Of a stretch of 64,000 nt of DNA, positions 1 to 15,272 are shown in pieces. The stretch covers positions 34,601 to 98,600 of the forward strand of contig KV425632.1 in the NCBI GenBank assembly GCA_001632425.1, written 5' to 3'. Positions within the stretch are counted from its first letter, which is position 1. Every line of letters begins with the position of its first letter. Under the pieces are notes generated by a model that had not been told where the DNA came from, searched no databases, and worked only from the letters and a program-made list of their open reading frames with translations. Position numbers and translations under genes: made by a program. Source of the DNA: Neolentinus lepideus HHB14362 ss-1 (Eukaryota > Basidiomycota > Agaricomycetes > Gloeophyllales > Gloeophyllaceae).

Positions 1-1
1 A

Positions 2-1239
2 TGCTCTATGCAACTCCTAACTCTCTAAAACTCTGAAACTACACTTCTCGGCGCCGACTCAGCGCTTCTCGGAGGGTATTCGGTACTGGGCAAGACCAGC
101 TGTCCGTCGGAAGGACTCGGAAGGGTGAAAGACAATAGTGCGGAAGGTTCCTCCATGCCAGAGGACTCTAGGACGCAATAGAACGCAATGCGGACACAGT
201 AAAATGCAGTAAGAACGCAATGGAGATGATAAGACGCAACAGAAATGCGGGACCTCACGCCGAGGTCGACTAGAATGCAATTTTGAACGCAGCGAGACTT
301 TGAGATGTGAAAGGTGAACTAAATTTGATGGTGACCCGTACGGTGGTCCAGAATGATCTGATCAGGGTCCGAGAATACAGGGTGCCTAAAGTACTAAGTA
401 ACCCAAACGTCCGAAATCTACTAAGTCCGAAGCTCCTTCGTCTATCAAATTGTGCCATATGCAACAAATGAGAATATATGTCCGAAAACATACCACCACA
501 GCACGCCATATGCCTAACCGAGTACCGCTATCGTTCCGAAATACGCTCGGCACCTTAGAAACAACCGGTCCAAAGGAAAACCTTCCAAAATTGCTCCATC
601 TGAAGTGTCGGCGCCCATGAATGACTTGTATGAGCTGACTCGCATCTTGAACATCGTAAGGATAGTCAACAAAGGTCCGCGATGGCATCGGAGCGGCAAG
701 GAGGGTCCGCAGCACCTGAACTCGGTGCATCCAATCAGCTCGGAGGTGCCGCATGGTCGAACGGAGGATAGGATCATCGCAAGTGCATAAGGGAGACTAG
801 ATACAGTCAACTCGGCATGGATAAGCTCAGGATAGAGGTGCCGAGAGCACCGAGTGTCGTGAAATCACTGACGTCGGGGGGTTCCAAAGGTCCTGAATGC
901 TGACTAGCCTTGCAACGTCCACATGGTGATGTTCTGGAGCACGTAGGAGGTCTGCTGATAACATCGGTGCTGCACTTGAGGTGCGTAAGGGTCCCTTGGT
1001 CATCTGAGCATACAGTAAAGGCTCCGAGGATCTCCGAGGATGCAGTGGTGAAGTACTGAAACTCGGCGCTATGTCTAAGTGCGTTGGTTGTAGCAGGCGT
1101 ATGGCTCAGAGCTCAGATATGAAGTACGTCAGAGCATGAAGATGTGTCGGATGTGAATGGAAGTGGTGGAGTGCTCCGAGAAGTCATTAGAAACACCAAA
1201 AATGTGTTTTCGGAGGCTAGCGGCGCCTGAGGCCTATCA
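2..1239 (-). repeat. Left copy of 1.24-kb direct repeat (putative 3' LTR of element F)
   Basis: Aligns along its length to 2403-3639 with an offset of 2400-2401. Most differences are CG in one copy against TG or CA in the other, as in the first 60 bases. No intact gene is seen inside; the short open frames are shadows. Confidence 0.75.
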
Positions 1240-1635
1240 GCAGTTTGGCTGGGAGCCAAACATGTACAAATAATACTGTTTCTAGTCGAGGATTGCCCAT
1301 CCCCACTCAATGGCATGTCCTGCAGACATTGCAGTAGACAAACCACAGCCCGTTGCACCTGTCCTGGTCACGATGCATTGATGTCTGATTGCGGGGCCTC
1401 AATGACATGTCTCGCAGACATAGCAGTGGACATACTAGAGATATAGACAGTGGTGATGACGAGACTGAAGATGAGGATGGCAATGACTAATATTTATTTA
1501 TTTTTGAATGGTTTTTTGACATATACCTGTGGACATATGTGGGGATGGGCAAGTCTGCATCTGGAAGTGTATGCTTACATAAGCGGATTGTGGCGCAAAA
1601 GTTACCAGCGCCACAGGTCGAGCTCGTATTTACAG

Positions 1636-2033
1636 TCAGAGTAGTATAACCAGCCACACACTAGAATATCCCTGGTCTATCTCTGGTAGCTTGCGGTAAT
1701 GATGAATGATCTCTTTGAGCTCTGCCAACACAAGACCTTTACTCTTCAAATCCTTCTTCTTCTTCATCACAAGATGCTTTGATACTGGCTCAGCCAGCCA
1801 TTTGTCCAGTTGAAGATTGAGCTGCTCTTCAACCCGTCCCTTGAGTTTAAGCAGCTCCTCCAGGCAAAGGATGAACTGCACTTGTTGCTAGGTAAGCTCT
1901 CCTTGTTGTATCGAGCTTCTCGAGCTTGTCGGAGGGTCTCCTTTTTTGAAATAGAGCTTTTCCTATCCTTCGAATTCTTTTCTGTCTTTGCAGACCCCAT
2001 AATGTCTTGTTTAGCATTCAAGTGACTCATCAA
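1636..2033 (-). pseudogene. Broken small ORF inside element F, unknown function
   Basis: Two overlapping minus-strand frames look like one coding sequence broken by a frame change near 1880. The upstream frame (from 2033) is Lys/Ser/Arg-rich with a helix-like stretch ending AREARYNKE. The downstream frame (to 1636) reads LEELLKLKGRVEEQLNLQL and then a basic, heptad-like segment ending before a TAG. Together they give about 130 residues, mostly predicted helical. I do not recognise the family. It is the only coding-like content between the direct repeats, so it may be a captured gene fragment or a private ORF of the element. A small intron instead of a frameshift is possible but no good GT-AG pair was found. 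Confidence 0.35.
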
Positions 2034-2402
2034 GCAGGCAGGATTACACCATGTATGTATAAATTGAAAGAATTGACATTAATAGTGGGAATGCCTTAGT
2101 CAATAAATTCAAAAGAATGTTCAGAATGTCAAGGAATACTTCTGCTCACATACTGTAGGACAATGAGACAGACAGCTAGCAGACAGAACGTGGAAGAAAT
2201 CTCGCAAGCCCACGGTCAATGCACACAGACGTGACGACAAGCTATGACACACAACAACCACCCAAAACACCTAGAAAATGCAGAGGGAACTCTGTCTAAT
2301 AGTGTCGGCAGTAGAAGGGTAGAAAGGTAAAGCTTGGGGGAGGTGAGGGATGAAAAACAACACAATGGAAGGCACCGTATATCTCCTGTGAGTCGACCCA
2401 GA

Positions 2403-3639
2403 TGCTCTATGCAACTCCTAACTCTCTAAAACTCTGAAACTACACTTCTCGGTGCTGACTTGGTGCTTCTCGGAGGGTATTCGGTACTGGGAAAGACCAG
2501 CTGTCCATCGGAAGGACTCAGAAGGGTGAAAGACAATAGCTCGGAAGGTTCCTCCATGCCAGAGGACTCTAGGATGCAATAGAACGCAACACAGACACAG
2601 TAAAACACAGTAAGAATGCAATGGAGATGATAAGACGCAACACAAATGCAAGACCTCACACCGAGGCCAACTAGAATGCAATTTTGAATGCAGCGAGACT
2701 TTGAGATGTGAAAGGTGAAGTAAATTTGATGGTGACCTGTATGGTGGTCCAGAATGATCTGATGGGGGTCCGAGAATACAGGGCATCTAAAGTACTAAGT
2801 AACCCAAACGTCCAAAATCTACTAAGTCTGAAGCTCCTTTGTCTATCAAATCGTGCCATATGCAACAAATGAGAATATACATCCAAAAACATACCGCCAC
2901 CGCATGCCATACACCTAACTGAGTACCGCTATCATTCCAAATACACTTGGTACCTTAGAAACAACCAGTCCAATGGAAAACCTTCCAAAAATGCTCCATC
3001 CGAAGTGTCGGCACCCATGAATGACTTGTATGAGCTGACTTGCATCTTGAACATCGTAGGGATAGTCGACAAAGGTCCGTGATGGCATCGGAGCAGCAAG
3101 GAGGGTCTGCAGCACCTGAACTCGGTGCGTCCAATCGGCTCGGAGGTGCCGCATGGTCAAATGGAGGATAGGATCATTGCAAGTGCATAAGGGAGACTAG
3201 ATACAGTCAACTTGGCATGGATAAGCTCAGGATAGAGGTGCCAAGAGCACCGAGTGTCGTGAAATCACTGACATTAGGGGGTTCCAAAGGTCCTGAATGC
3301 TGACTAGCCTTGCAACGTCCACATGGTGATGTTCTGGAGCATGTAGGAGGTCCGCCAATAATGTCGGTGCTGCTCTTGAGGTGTGTAAGGGTCACTTGGT
3401 CATCTCAGCATACAGTAAAGGCTCCGAGGATCTCCGAGGATGTGGTGGTACAGTACTGAAACTTGGTGCTATGTCTAAGTGCATCGGTTGTAGCAGGCGT
3501 ATGGCTCGGAGCTCAGACATGAAGTACGTCGGAGCATGGAGATGTGTCGGAGGTGAATGGAAGTGGTGGAGTGCTCTGAGAAGTCATTAGACACACCGAA
3601 AATGCATTTTCGGAGGCTAGTGGTGCCTAAGGCCTATCA
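2403..3639 (-). repeat. Right copy of 1.24-kb direct repeat (putative 5' LTR of element F)
   Basis: Second copy of the repeat at 2-1239, in the same orientation. It starts (minus strand) TGATAGGCC at 3639 and ends GAGCA at 2403, followed by TCTGGGTCGACTC, which is where a primer-binding site would lie if this is a 5' LTR. Confidence 0.75.
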
Positions 3640-4425
3640 GTGCTTGTCACATCACAGTCACACCGCATCGCACATCAAAATGAGTCTGTCCAAGACCCAT
3701 CAGTGCGACAAATATGCAGCCTCACACAGTGCATTTCACGCGTTTTGTGAAACACACAAATTGTCCAGTTTCCATAGCTCTAGAGAAGTGACAGAGCAGA
3801 TTTTTAATATACCAAACAGATCTGCCATTGTAAGATATATATGCAGAATGAAGATGGATAGGCAATTTTTAGTCTGATACTTCTCTGCTGATTTAGACAA
3901 TGAATGGATTAAGCACAAAATCACTATCAAATATGGCCATGATAGTTCTCAAAACCTGCCACACTTTTGTTGACCACAGCCAAAGCAGCTCTGAGCCAGA
4001 GCCAAATAGATGCAAATAATACACTTCTGGATGCAGACTTGCCCATCCCCAACATATGCACTGTTTCGGTGGTCCAATTGCTGGGCGGATACAACCCACC
4101 GGCGGTGAGCATAGATCACTTAGCGGATACAAAAGACCCAATTTGGCCTATCCGGATCCTACTGGACCAAAAAGTGTGAGGACATAAAGGCCCGAAATCG
4201 GGGATTTTGGATCGGACATCAGTATAGGTACGCCGGGGGCCTATTCCCACTCGCGCGCACTTGTACACGGGGTGGCTTGTTTCCTAGTTCACGCTCTTCG
4301 CTGTCTATTGGCCGCTCCACGCAGAAAAGGGGGCAGCAATCGATCAGCATATGAAATCACGGTGACTCGATAAAAGTTGGTGTGCGGTCAATTACAGACG
4401 ATGAGACGAAACACGTCCACGCAGC
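3640..4425. other. Repeat-flanked intergenic DNA, no gene recognised
   Basis: No supported gene. On the minus strand near 4052 it holds one copy of a short dispersed repeat beginning GGGGATGGGCAAGTCTG, also seen at about 1539 (+), 1301 (-) and 25716 (+). From about 4180 composition shifts to the GC-richer texture of the gene island; this part is probably the 3' flank of the minus-strand gene that ends at 4426. Confidence 0.5.
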
Positions 4426-5542
4426 CTACGTATGATCCTCCAAGATGCGCGTCATCCCGCCGACTAGACTGCGCAAAATGTCCTGCCCTTGCTCGCTATC
4501 CCGTGGGAAGAGCCGTCCATCCGATGCCGAGTCCAGGAACACGACGCCGTAGCACGCGAGTATGTCCGGGAGGAGCCGCTTGTGCATCGCCACTGCCAGA
4601 CAATAAACAGGACAAGCGAGCGAGAAAGAAGAAAGACGCACCCTGGGCGTTGTAATACAGGCCCCACGGGTCGTCCGCCGAGCCCGCGTACCACGCGTCG
4701 TGCCAGAATACCAGCTTGTGCTTCATCCCTTTTGCAGAGCGGAGGGAGCGCAGGGACGCGAGCACCGAGGGGAGGTAGCGCGCGAGCGTCGCGGTGCTAG
4801 CTGCTCTGACGATCTTCTCGCGCGCCGTGCCTCCGGAAGTACCACCAAATAGTCCGAGTCGGTCATCCAAGAAGGTCCAGTTTCCAGCGGCGGTGCCGTC
4901 GTAGGTCGAGGCGGGCGCGGGCTCCGGGGCGCGGTGCAGCACGAGGACGTCGGCCCTGCGCGCCTTGTCGGCCCACGCCGTCTCGCGGACGCGCACGCCC
5001 GTCGCGCTGTCTACGACTGGCTCGTTGTGCGCTTTAGGGCTTAGTGACGAGGAGAGGGCGAAGCGGATGAGGGAGGAGTTGGTGTCGGCGAGCTCGCGGG
5101 GGGTTGGGGGGAGGACGTAGCGCTGTCTCTGGGTGTGGTTTTTGGGTGGGTGGCAGACGTGGTGGAATGTGCAGGAGGAGGGGGCGGGGCAGGTGGATTG
5201 GGGTGATAGAGCAGAGAGGAGCAGGGTGTGGAGGCGGTAGGTTGTTTCTGGGCCGATGAAGAGGACGGACTTTGCGCGGAGAGCGTCGCAGATGGAGGAG
5301 GCGGGAGGAGTGACTGACTTTTGAGAGAGAGAGAGAGCTTTGGCGAGGGAGAGTTCGTCGTTGAGAGAGCGATCACAGACGGGAGACTCGGAGTGGAAGC
5401 TAGTGAGAGCTTGTCTGGCTACAGAGTCGATGATAGCCAGCAGTTTGTCAGTTTCGGCGTCGTGTTTGTCGTGTTTGATGAGAAACAGCGTCGAGCAGAC
5501 GAACATGACGGACAGCATTCGGAGGACGATCCTTGTAACCAT
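4426..5542 (-). CDS. Membrane-anchored SGNH/PC-esterase-like protein
   Basis: Two exons (5542-4642 and 4592-4426; intron 4593-4641, GT-AG, phase 1) give 355 residues. The ATG at 5542 was chosen because a hydrophobic segment (about residues 5-22) follows directly, giving a type II signal anchor; an ATG at 5623 in the same frame would overlap the PEX1 start. The lumenal part has potential N-glycosylation sites (NHT, NSS, NWT). Motif VLFIGPE (93-99) precedes a helix, like block I of SGNH-fold esterases, WHDAWY lies near residue 280, and the tail reads YYNAQ, then DSASDGR. This arrangement fits the broad PC-esterase/Cas1-type group that modifies glycans in the Golgi, but the catalytic set is not proven and the GDS serine is not obvious. 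A GA microsatellite (about 5323-5336) lies inside the coding sequence. The gene is divergent from PEX1. Confidence 0.6.
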
Positions 5543-5610
5543 CGCAGAGTCGTCTACGAGACCACTACTAGTGAGTAGTACAATCCAAGATAGGTAGGTT
5601 CCCGCCCACC
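5543..5610. promoter_or_regulatory. 68-bp divergent promoter between the SGNH-like gene and PEX1
   Basis: Only 68 bases separate the two chosen start codons. The PEX1 ATG sits in a strong context (CCCACCATGG). No clear TATA box is visible. So short a space implies a shared bidirectional promoter or 5' UTRs that overlap the neighbouring gene. Confidence 0.5.
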
Positions 5611-9526
<3,916 letters not shown>

Positions 9527-10039
9527 ACGTTGCTGCACATGAATGATTGACGGTGTGGCGTTGCAAGGTACTCTGCATCTAATCTTGTAATTTGCTTGAT
9601 GGATCATATACAGTATGAATATCCAAATCGAGAACTTGATGTCAATATATACAGCTCACAATTTAGTCTCTCATCATACACTCAAGTTAGAGAAAAATCC
9701 GCAAGCCGACTCTCGTTCATAGTTGATTCTGTACCTAAAGAGAATCACTTGCGGCACTTATGTATAAGGGAGCATCAGGGAGGTGAGTAAGAATTGCATG
9801 TAAGGATAAACGGGATATGATGGAGCCATAATTGGGGTTATGTTCATGGTTGTGGCATATGCTATGGGTCGTTATGTACTAGACACAGCCTGCTCATAAA
9901 CGATTTGCAAACGTTAATGGCCTTGTGAAGGCCATTGCACTTCATCCATTTACATCTGGTACTATGCTATGGTATAATAATGCGTCATAAAAATCCAAAT
10001 CAAAGAAAGACAAAATATGAAGTACAAATGGACCCGATA
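9527..10039. other. Convergent intergenic region between PEX1 and SPA2 (3' flanks)
   Basis: AT-rich spacer of 513 bp between two genes that run towards each other. It should hold both 3' UTRs and polyadenylation signals. I see no gene, repeat or structured RNA in it. Confidence 0.6.
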
Positions 10040-13000
10040 TCAACCCAGCTTCATCAACGCCTTCATCGCATTAGCGACAGCAAAGCTCGACTTCGCCATG
10101 ATCTGACGCGACTCCTTGGTAACCTCCGGAAGTGCCTGCACTTCGCTGAGCTTGTTCGCATGGTCACTAAGTTCTCGAATAATGTCCGAACCCTGCTGCG
10201 CCGAGCCAGGAGGGAGGTTGTCCTTGGAAACGGCGACAATACTTGAGACGATAGTGATGATTTGAGTGAGATTCTCATTCAACGTTGGAGACGGGGTTGG
10301 ACTTCGAACGCCAGACAGTACGCTTTGAATGGCGTACACGATCGATTCTGTCTGAGCTTCCAAGTAAGGCTGTGAATGAGAAGTTAGCGATAGACCCCAG
10401 CCTTACGCGGAACCAGCTCACCTTTAGTTCGGCCCAAGCATCTTCCGAGCCATCGGGAGCTGCAGATTCATCACTGCCTGCTGTACCCGTGCCAACCGAG
10501 TTCGGTTGATCAAAGATAGGCGGCGGAGAGCTAGTATTCGATCCAGAAATCTCAGAGCTGGAAGGCGGTCTCCGCCTGTCCTCAACCGACACGCGCCCCA
10601 TCATAGAGCGGGACCCAGTAGCCGAGTCGAGGTAGCGCCCAGACGTCGGCGAAGAGTATTCACGCTTCGAGCTCGAACTGCTGCCCGCCCGCGAATGCAT
10701 CCGCGCCTCGTCTACCGACCGCAGAGTGGGGGAGAAGCCGTTGGTCGCCGAGCCGTACGAGTTCGACAGCGTGAACTGCTCCATCTCGACCTTGCTGGCC
10801 TTGCGAATGTAGATTGTCTTCCCAATCTCAGTGACGACCGCTGAGACGTGACTCGCTGCAGCGTCGAGTAGACTAACAGGTGCCATCCCGTTGCTGGTCG
10901 CGTGCGACTTCGCTACGGCCACGAGATTGCTGAGTGTAGCCTCGGCTCGATCTCGCATCGCTTTGAGCGCCTCTGCATCGACTTCCATCCGGTCTTGAGA
11001 CGGGCGCCGTTCAAACATCCGGACGTCTTCGACAATAGTCGACACTGCGTTCACGACTGCTTTCATGGGCATGAGGACGCGCGTTGGTGCGTTCGAACGG
11101 CCTTCCTTGAGGAGATTATCTATCGAAGTCACAAATGCTGTCACGTGAATGTCGAGTAAACCACCATCTGACGAAGTAGGTAGTTGCTCGTCTGACTTGG
11201 GCGTCGGCAGGAAGAGTTGAGACGTGGCTGCAGGAGTCGTGTATGGGTACAGGGTATGAAATCTTGAATGAGAAAAGAGACCACGCACCTTTTACGCTTC
11301 TCAACTCCGTCTTCGCCTGCTCATATTTTCGCTTATATTCTTTGACCTGCATGTCCAAGTCTCGGATAACGGCCAAGTCTGAGTCCTTTGCATTCATGAG
11401 CTCGTCGTTCCGTCTCGAAAGATCCGTCAACTCCGCCATCAGGCCCTCCATATCCGACCGTAGTTGGTCAATCATCTCAGGATCAGCCTATCGCCAATGT
11501 TAGCAGACATCCCCCTGGAACACATAAGCTCGCGTACCCCTCCGCCTCCATTCACTCGTTCCTCTTCTAGCCTCTCACACCGCTCACGGAGTATCTGGAG
11601 CTCTTCGTCATCTTCTCGAGCACGACGAGCCTCCATCTCCTTGTCTCTGCTCCGGTCTTCACGAAGTTCACGCAGCTCCTTCTGCAGAGCGATAATAGTC
11701 GCGGCTTGCTCTTCTGTCCGCTATTATCGTGATCGAACTGTAGTGAGCCAGACACAGACGAGATGGGTTACAGAAACGCACCCTCCGCAGCTCGACGAGC
11801 TCCTCCTCCATCATTCTCACCCGATCCCCACCCTCCCCGCTCTCGAGCTCGCGTATTCGACTTTGCATCGTCGCAATCTTAAACTCGTACTCCCTCCGGA
11901 TGTCATCCTCCTTCGTTCCCCGCGCCCCAACCGACCGGTCCGACGCAACCGACGTCCGCCCAAACGACATTCGGTCATAATAATCATCCCCGCCTCTTCC
12001 ACCACCCTCATCGTCATCCGTATCCCGCAACCTCGCCGCGAGCCCATTCAAGCCGCCTCCCCTGGGACTCATAAACTCCCCGGCGCTCTCCGGCTCGACG
12101 TCCGTCCCACGCTCCTGACTGCGGTCCCTGTCGCGGTCGTCCATCGCCGTGCTCGAGCTCTCCCGCGTCTCGCGGCCGTACGGCACCTCGATCTCCTCCT
12201 CCGCGATCGTGCTCTTGTTCGGTATGATCATCCCGCTCGTAGCCATCGCGCTCGTCGGGTTCGTTGCGTCGCTCGCCGTGCTCATGCTCCCGCTCGGCCG
12301 CCGTCCATAGGACTCGTGCTCGCCCGTCGTGTCCTGCGAGGGGCGCCGGAGGCTGCGTGCATCTTGCGAGAGCTTGCGCCTTGAGCTGATGCTGGCCGGG
12401 TAGGCGTCGCTCTGTCGCGCGGTGTTGGTGTAGCTGTCCTCGCTCGGTCGTCTGCCTGAGGAGCTCCCGCCGTACCCACTATCCATCCCTCTGTCTTCCG
12501 ACATGCGGCCAGACCGTCCATTGGTCACAGGGGTACCGCCTTTCGAGCGTGGGGAGGTGGGAAAGTCTGGAGAAGGGTAGTCATCGTAGGTCGAACCAGG
12601 AGATGGCTGGGGAGCGTCGGAGGGCTGGAGAAGGGTCAGCACATCGGAGACAGAAGGAATGATGCTGGCACCTCTTCTTTAAATTCGGGATACCGTCGTG
12701 ACAATTCGTAGTAGACATCGCTTGAGAGATCTTGAAACCGAGAAGTCGGGAGTGTTGCGAGCTTCTGCCGTGCCTGGTTTCGCTTGGGATGAAAGTCATC
12801 TCGCACAGGGAGAAAGGGAACTAGACCACGTTGGAGAAGAGCATATCAACTGGTATGAGGACGTCACACACCTTCATTCTGCCCCGAATTATTCTTCCGC
12901 CGCATCAACTCATCGAACACATCCGTCGACAGCTCTTGGAACTGCTGCCTCGTCAACCTCGTGAGCTTCTGCCTCGCACTCGACCGCGAATTGGCAGGCT

Positions 13001-13253
13001 CTACGACACATGACTGAATTTAGCCCGATGTTGCAAATCAAACATGAAATGCATAAGCACCTGCAGCGAGATAATCGGCGAGATAGCGACTGAGTTCCTC
13101 GAAGTGAATCCTTGCAGTGGCTCTGGGATCCATAACAGGCACGGCAGGGACGTTTTTGTCGCGGATTGGGCGGTAAGAATCTGTGCGATAGTTGGATATG
13201 CCCGAGAAGGACGTGCCAGTCGGTGAGGTTGGACGGGACAGAGATCGTTTCAT
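10040..13253 (-). CDS. SPA2: Polarisome scaffold protein, SPA2 family
   Basis: Eight exons give 936 residues: 13253-13061, 13000-12872, 12799-12672, 12624-11782, 11720-11538, 11487-11289, 11227-10424 region ending at 10422, and 10369-10040; all borders are GT-AG and phases agree. Two Spa2-homology repeats lie in exons 2 and 3: the first (about 66-105) has RQKLTRLTRQQFQELSTDV, the second (about 115-150) has RQKLATLPTSRFQDLSSDV and YYELSRR. Then comes a Ser/Arg-rich disordered region, a coiled coil (about 395-560, exons 4-6), and a helical C-terminal domain (from about 565) with AFVTSIDNLLKEG and the last exon LEAQTESIVYAIQ. This order matches Spa2/Sph1 of fungi, which hold formin, Rho-pathway kinases and Aip5/Pea2-type partners at growing hyphal tips and septa. 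The Met in exon 1 was chosen because it opens a conserved basic Ser-rich leader directly before the SHD exons. Head-to-head with the BUD4-like gene across about 2 kb. Confidence 0.9.
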
Positions 13254-13690
13254 GTTTGGGAGAGGGAGAGGGTATCGTAAAGGGGTGAAATGAAGGTGAG
13301 AGCTCGAGATGGCCTCTGAACTTGAAACGACAACGCCGCGACCGCGTTGTGTCCACGGCGGAGGCCACGTGCAGGCCACGTGCGTGTCGCAACCGGAGAT
13401 GGCAGTGGTGGCGGGTCTTCGCACCAGTGACATCCGCACCAGATAATTGCTTGCATGTTTCCGAACAACAGAGATGCTCAACTCAAAATCAGACGTTACC
13501 AATATAGCATCACACGAATCAGATGAAGCTTGCACCGGGAATCATACACCTCCTGCACGCATTGTCGTTGCTCATGATGAGAGATATCGAGCTCTTCTAA
13601 TATTGTCAAACGTATCGCAAGGGAGGCGAAATAGAGAACACACCAAGTTGAACGAGACGGAAGAAGACAGAAAAGATCTGGCAAGCACTA
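13254..13690. other. 5' flank of SPA2, no further gene recognised
   Basis: Immediately upstream of the SPA2 start. GC-rich up to about 13440, then AT-richer. It should hold the SPA2 promoter and 5' UTR; no TATA box or other motif stands out. Confidence 0.4.
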
Positions 13691-13699
13691 TAGTTGAGC

Positions 13700-15100
13700 T
13701 ATATGCAATAGAGGTAGCTGTATGTATTCAAGCCGACTTTCATGAGACGGCCACTAATTGATAGCACTTTAGCTTCAAAGAACATCGCTTTCTCTTCTGC
13801 GACTGCCGGCCAGCCTTTCACATCGACCGGTATGACTGGGTCCTTTTCCTGCTGTTCCCCTTCAGCCACGAGTGGCAGTCTCGCTTGAGCCTCTGAAGCT
13901 TCACTCTGCATTGTTTCATCAATCTAGAGATTTCGTGAGTTCTGCAGCAGCAGTGCTGAATAAACTCTGCATCAGCCGGATTACCAGTTCGTTGACGATC
14001 ACCGAGCAGGCTTGCATTGTGAATCATTGTTACCTAACACTGGATGCCAATCACAGACCCATTCCGGCATGGCTTAGGTCATGCTCCGCAGTGGTATGAC
14101 TGCCGCGAAGGAGATGAACATAGTTATCGAGGAAGTCTGCGAACTCATCCCGGATAATGCACAAAACAGCCAGACAATCGAAAACCGACGTTCCGCTGGC
14201 GCTGTCCTGACCGCCGTGCCTCGTAACCTCCATCATCAAAATGTAGTCGCGGTGACACCCAAGAGGCACAATGCGCAGCGCTGTGGCGAGACCAACTGAT
14301 TGCTTGTCATTGTGAAGGCGCTGGACACATCACGGGATATCGGATTTGATCTAGACTATGTCTTGACTAATGAGTGACGGGTCCTTCACTCCATCAGTGA
14401 CACCGCCATCATTGTTATATCCCAATCGAGTACTCAGCAATTTGTATACAAGCACGCTTTCAAAATCCGCTCGCCGACGGCGTCCACCGCCTCCAGATGA
14501 AATATTTCGCCTTATGGAACATTGGTGATTTACCCGCGGCTCAGATCGATCGTGGCATGCACAGACCCAGCACATCAGTCCATTGCCTGTTGGAAACACT
14601 GCTCCAATCGCCAGGCGGAGGCAGCACGACCTTAACTGTAGGCAAAACACGACGCCCGGGCCGTGGTGAATCGGACTAGCGCACCGTGAGAATCAGAATA
14701 CAAGTCATGAAGCAGTTCTTCCAACCTCAAGACTTCCATGAGTCGAGAGATCGACAAATCCGCAGAGATGAGCTTCTGTTTCCTAGCCTTTGGAGTCACA
14801 GAGCGGATGGTACGGAATCATGGAAGTTGGGCGAGGAAGCATTCCAAGTTGTGAAGCTCTGAGCTTACCTTGAACCCTTAAGTAGGAGATGCGGACCAGT
14901 TTGTAGAGAGAAGGCAATCCCTCCTGTCGCACATTGTGATAGCGGTCATACAGTGTGTCTGAAACTCGAGAGTGCGTGTCTGACCTCCGTTGAGTCGGTG
15001 TTGTTTTGTGTAACTCACGTGGTGCTAGTCACCAGACCAGATCCAGCACCATCGACACTGACGAGAGCAAGCCACTGCCTTAGACAAGAGACTCGTATGC
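13700..15100 (-). other. Probable multi-exon gene of unknown function, structure unresolved
   Basis: Several minus-strand stretches read like exons: 14958-14869 (SDTLYDRY, then LPSLYKLVRISYLRVQ, ended by GTAAGC), about 14800-14645 (KLISADLSISRLMEVLRLEE), about 14260-14080 (RDYILMMEV, then DEFADFLDNYVHLLR) and about 13930-13750 (acidic, ending EEKAMFFEAK). Base composition and lack of stops fit coding sequence and typical introns lie between, but I could not find borders keeping one frame from the first to the second segment. It is either a real gene with a missed small exon or an early pseudogene. I do not recognise the family. It lies between SPA2 and BUD4, transcribed like SPA2. Confidence 0.35.
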
Positions 15101-15272
15101 TCCAGAGAACTTGAACTTGAACTTGGACGCGTTTGTCACATCGCGTGGCACAATCACATGACCGTTACGCGCCAAGTTCAGACGCGCTGCCGACACGTTT
15201 CCCACGCACACCCTTTGTCGCCCGACCGCCACCCAGCAACACGCTCATTACCGCCGTCGCACGCAAGACAGT

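Larger units (their letters stand above)
2..3639 (-). mobile_element. Putative LTR-type element with 1.24-kb direct repeats (element F)
   Basis: Two direct repeats, 2-1239 and 2403-3639, flank an internal region of about 1.16 kb. Read on the minus strand each repeat begins TGATAGGCC and ends GAGCA, so the borders are TG..CA as in LTRs. The internal region carries a short broken reading frame (1636-2033) and no recognisable gag or pol, so the element would be non-autonomous. The left repeat ends at the window border, so a target-site duplication cannot be checked. Alternative: a segmental tandem duplication. Its TGATAGGC start resembles the Gypsy-G LTR family elsewhere in the window, but the body is different. 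Confidence 0.5.
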
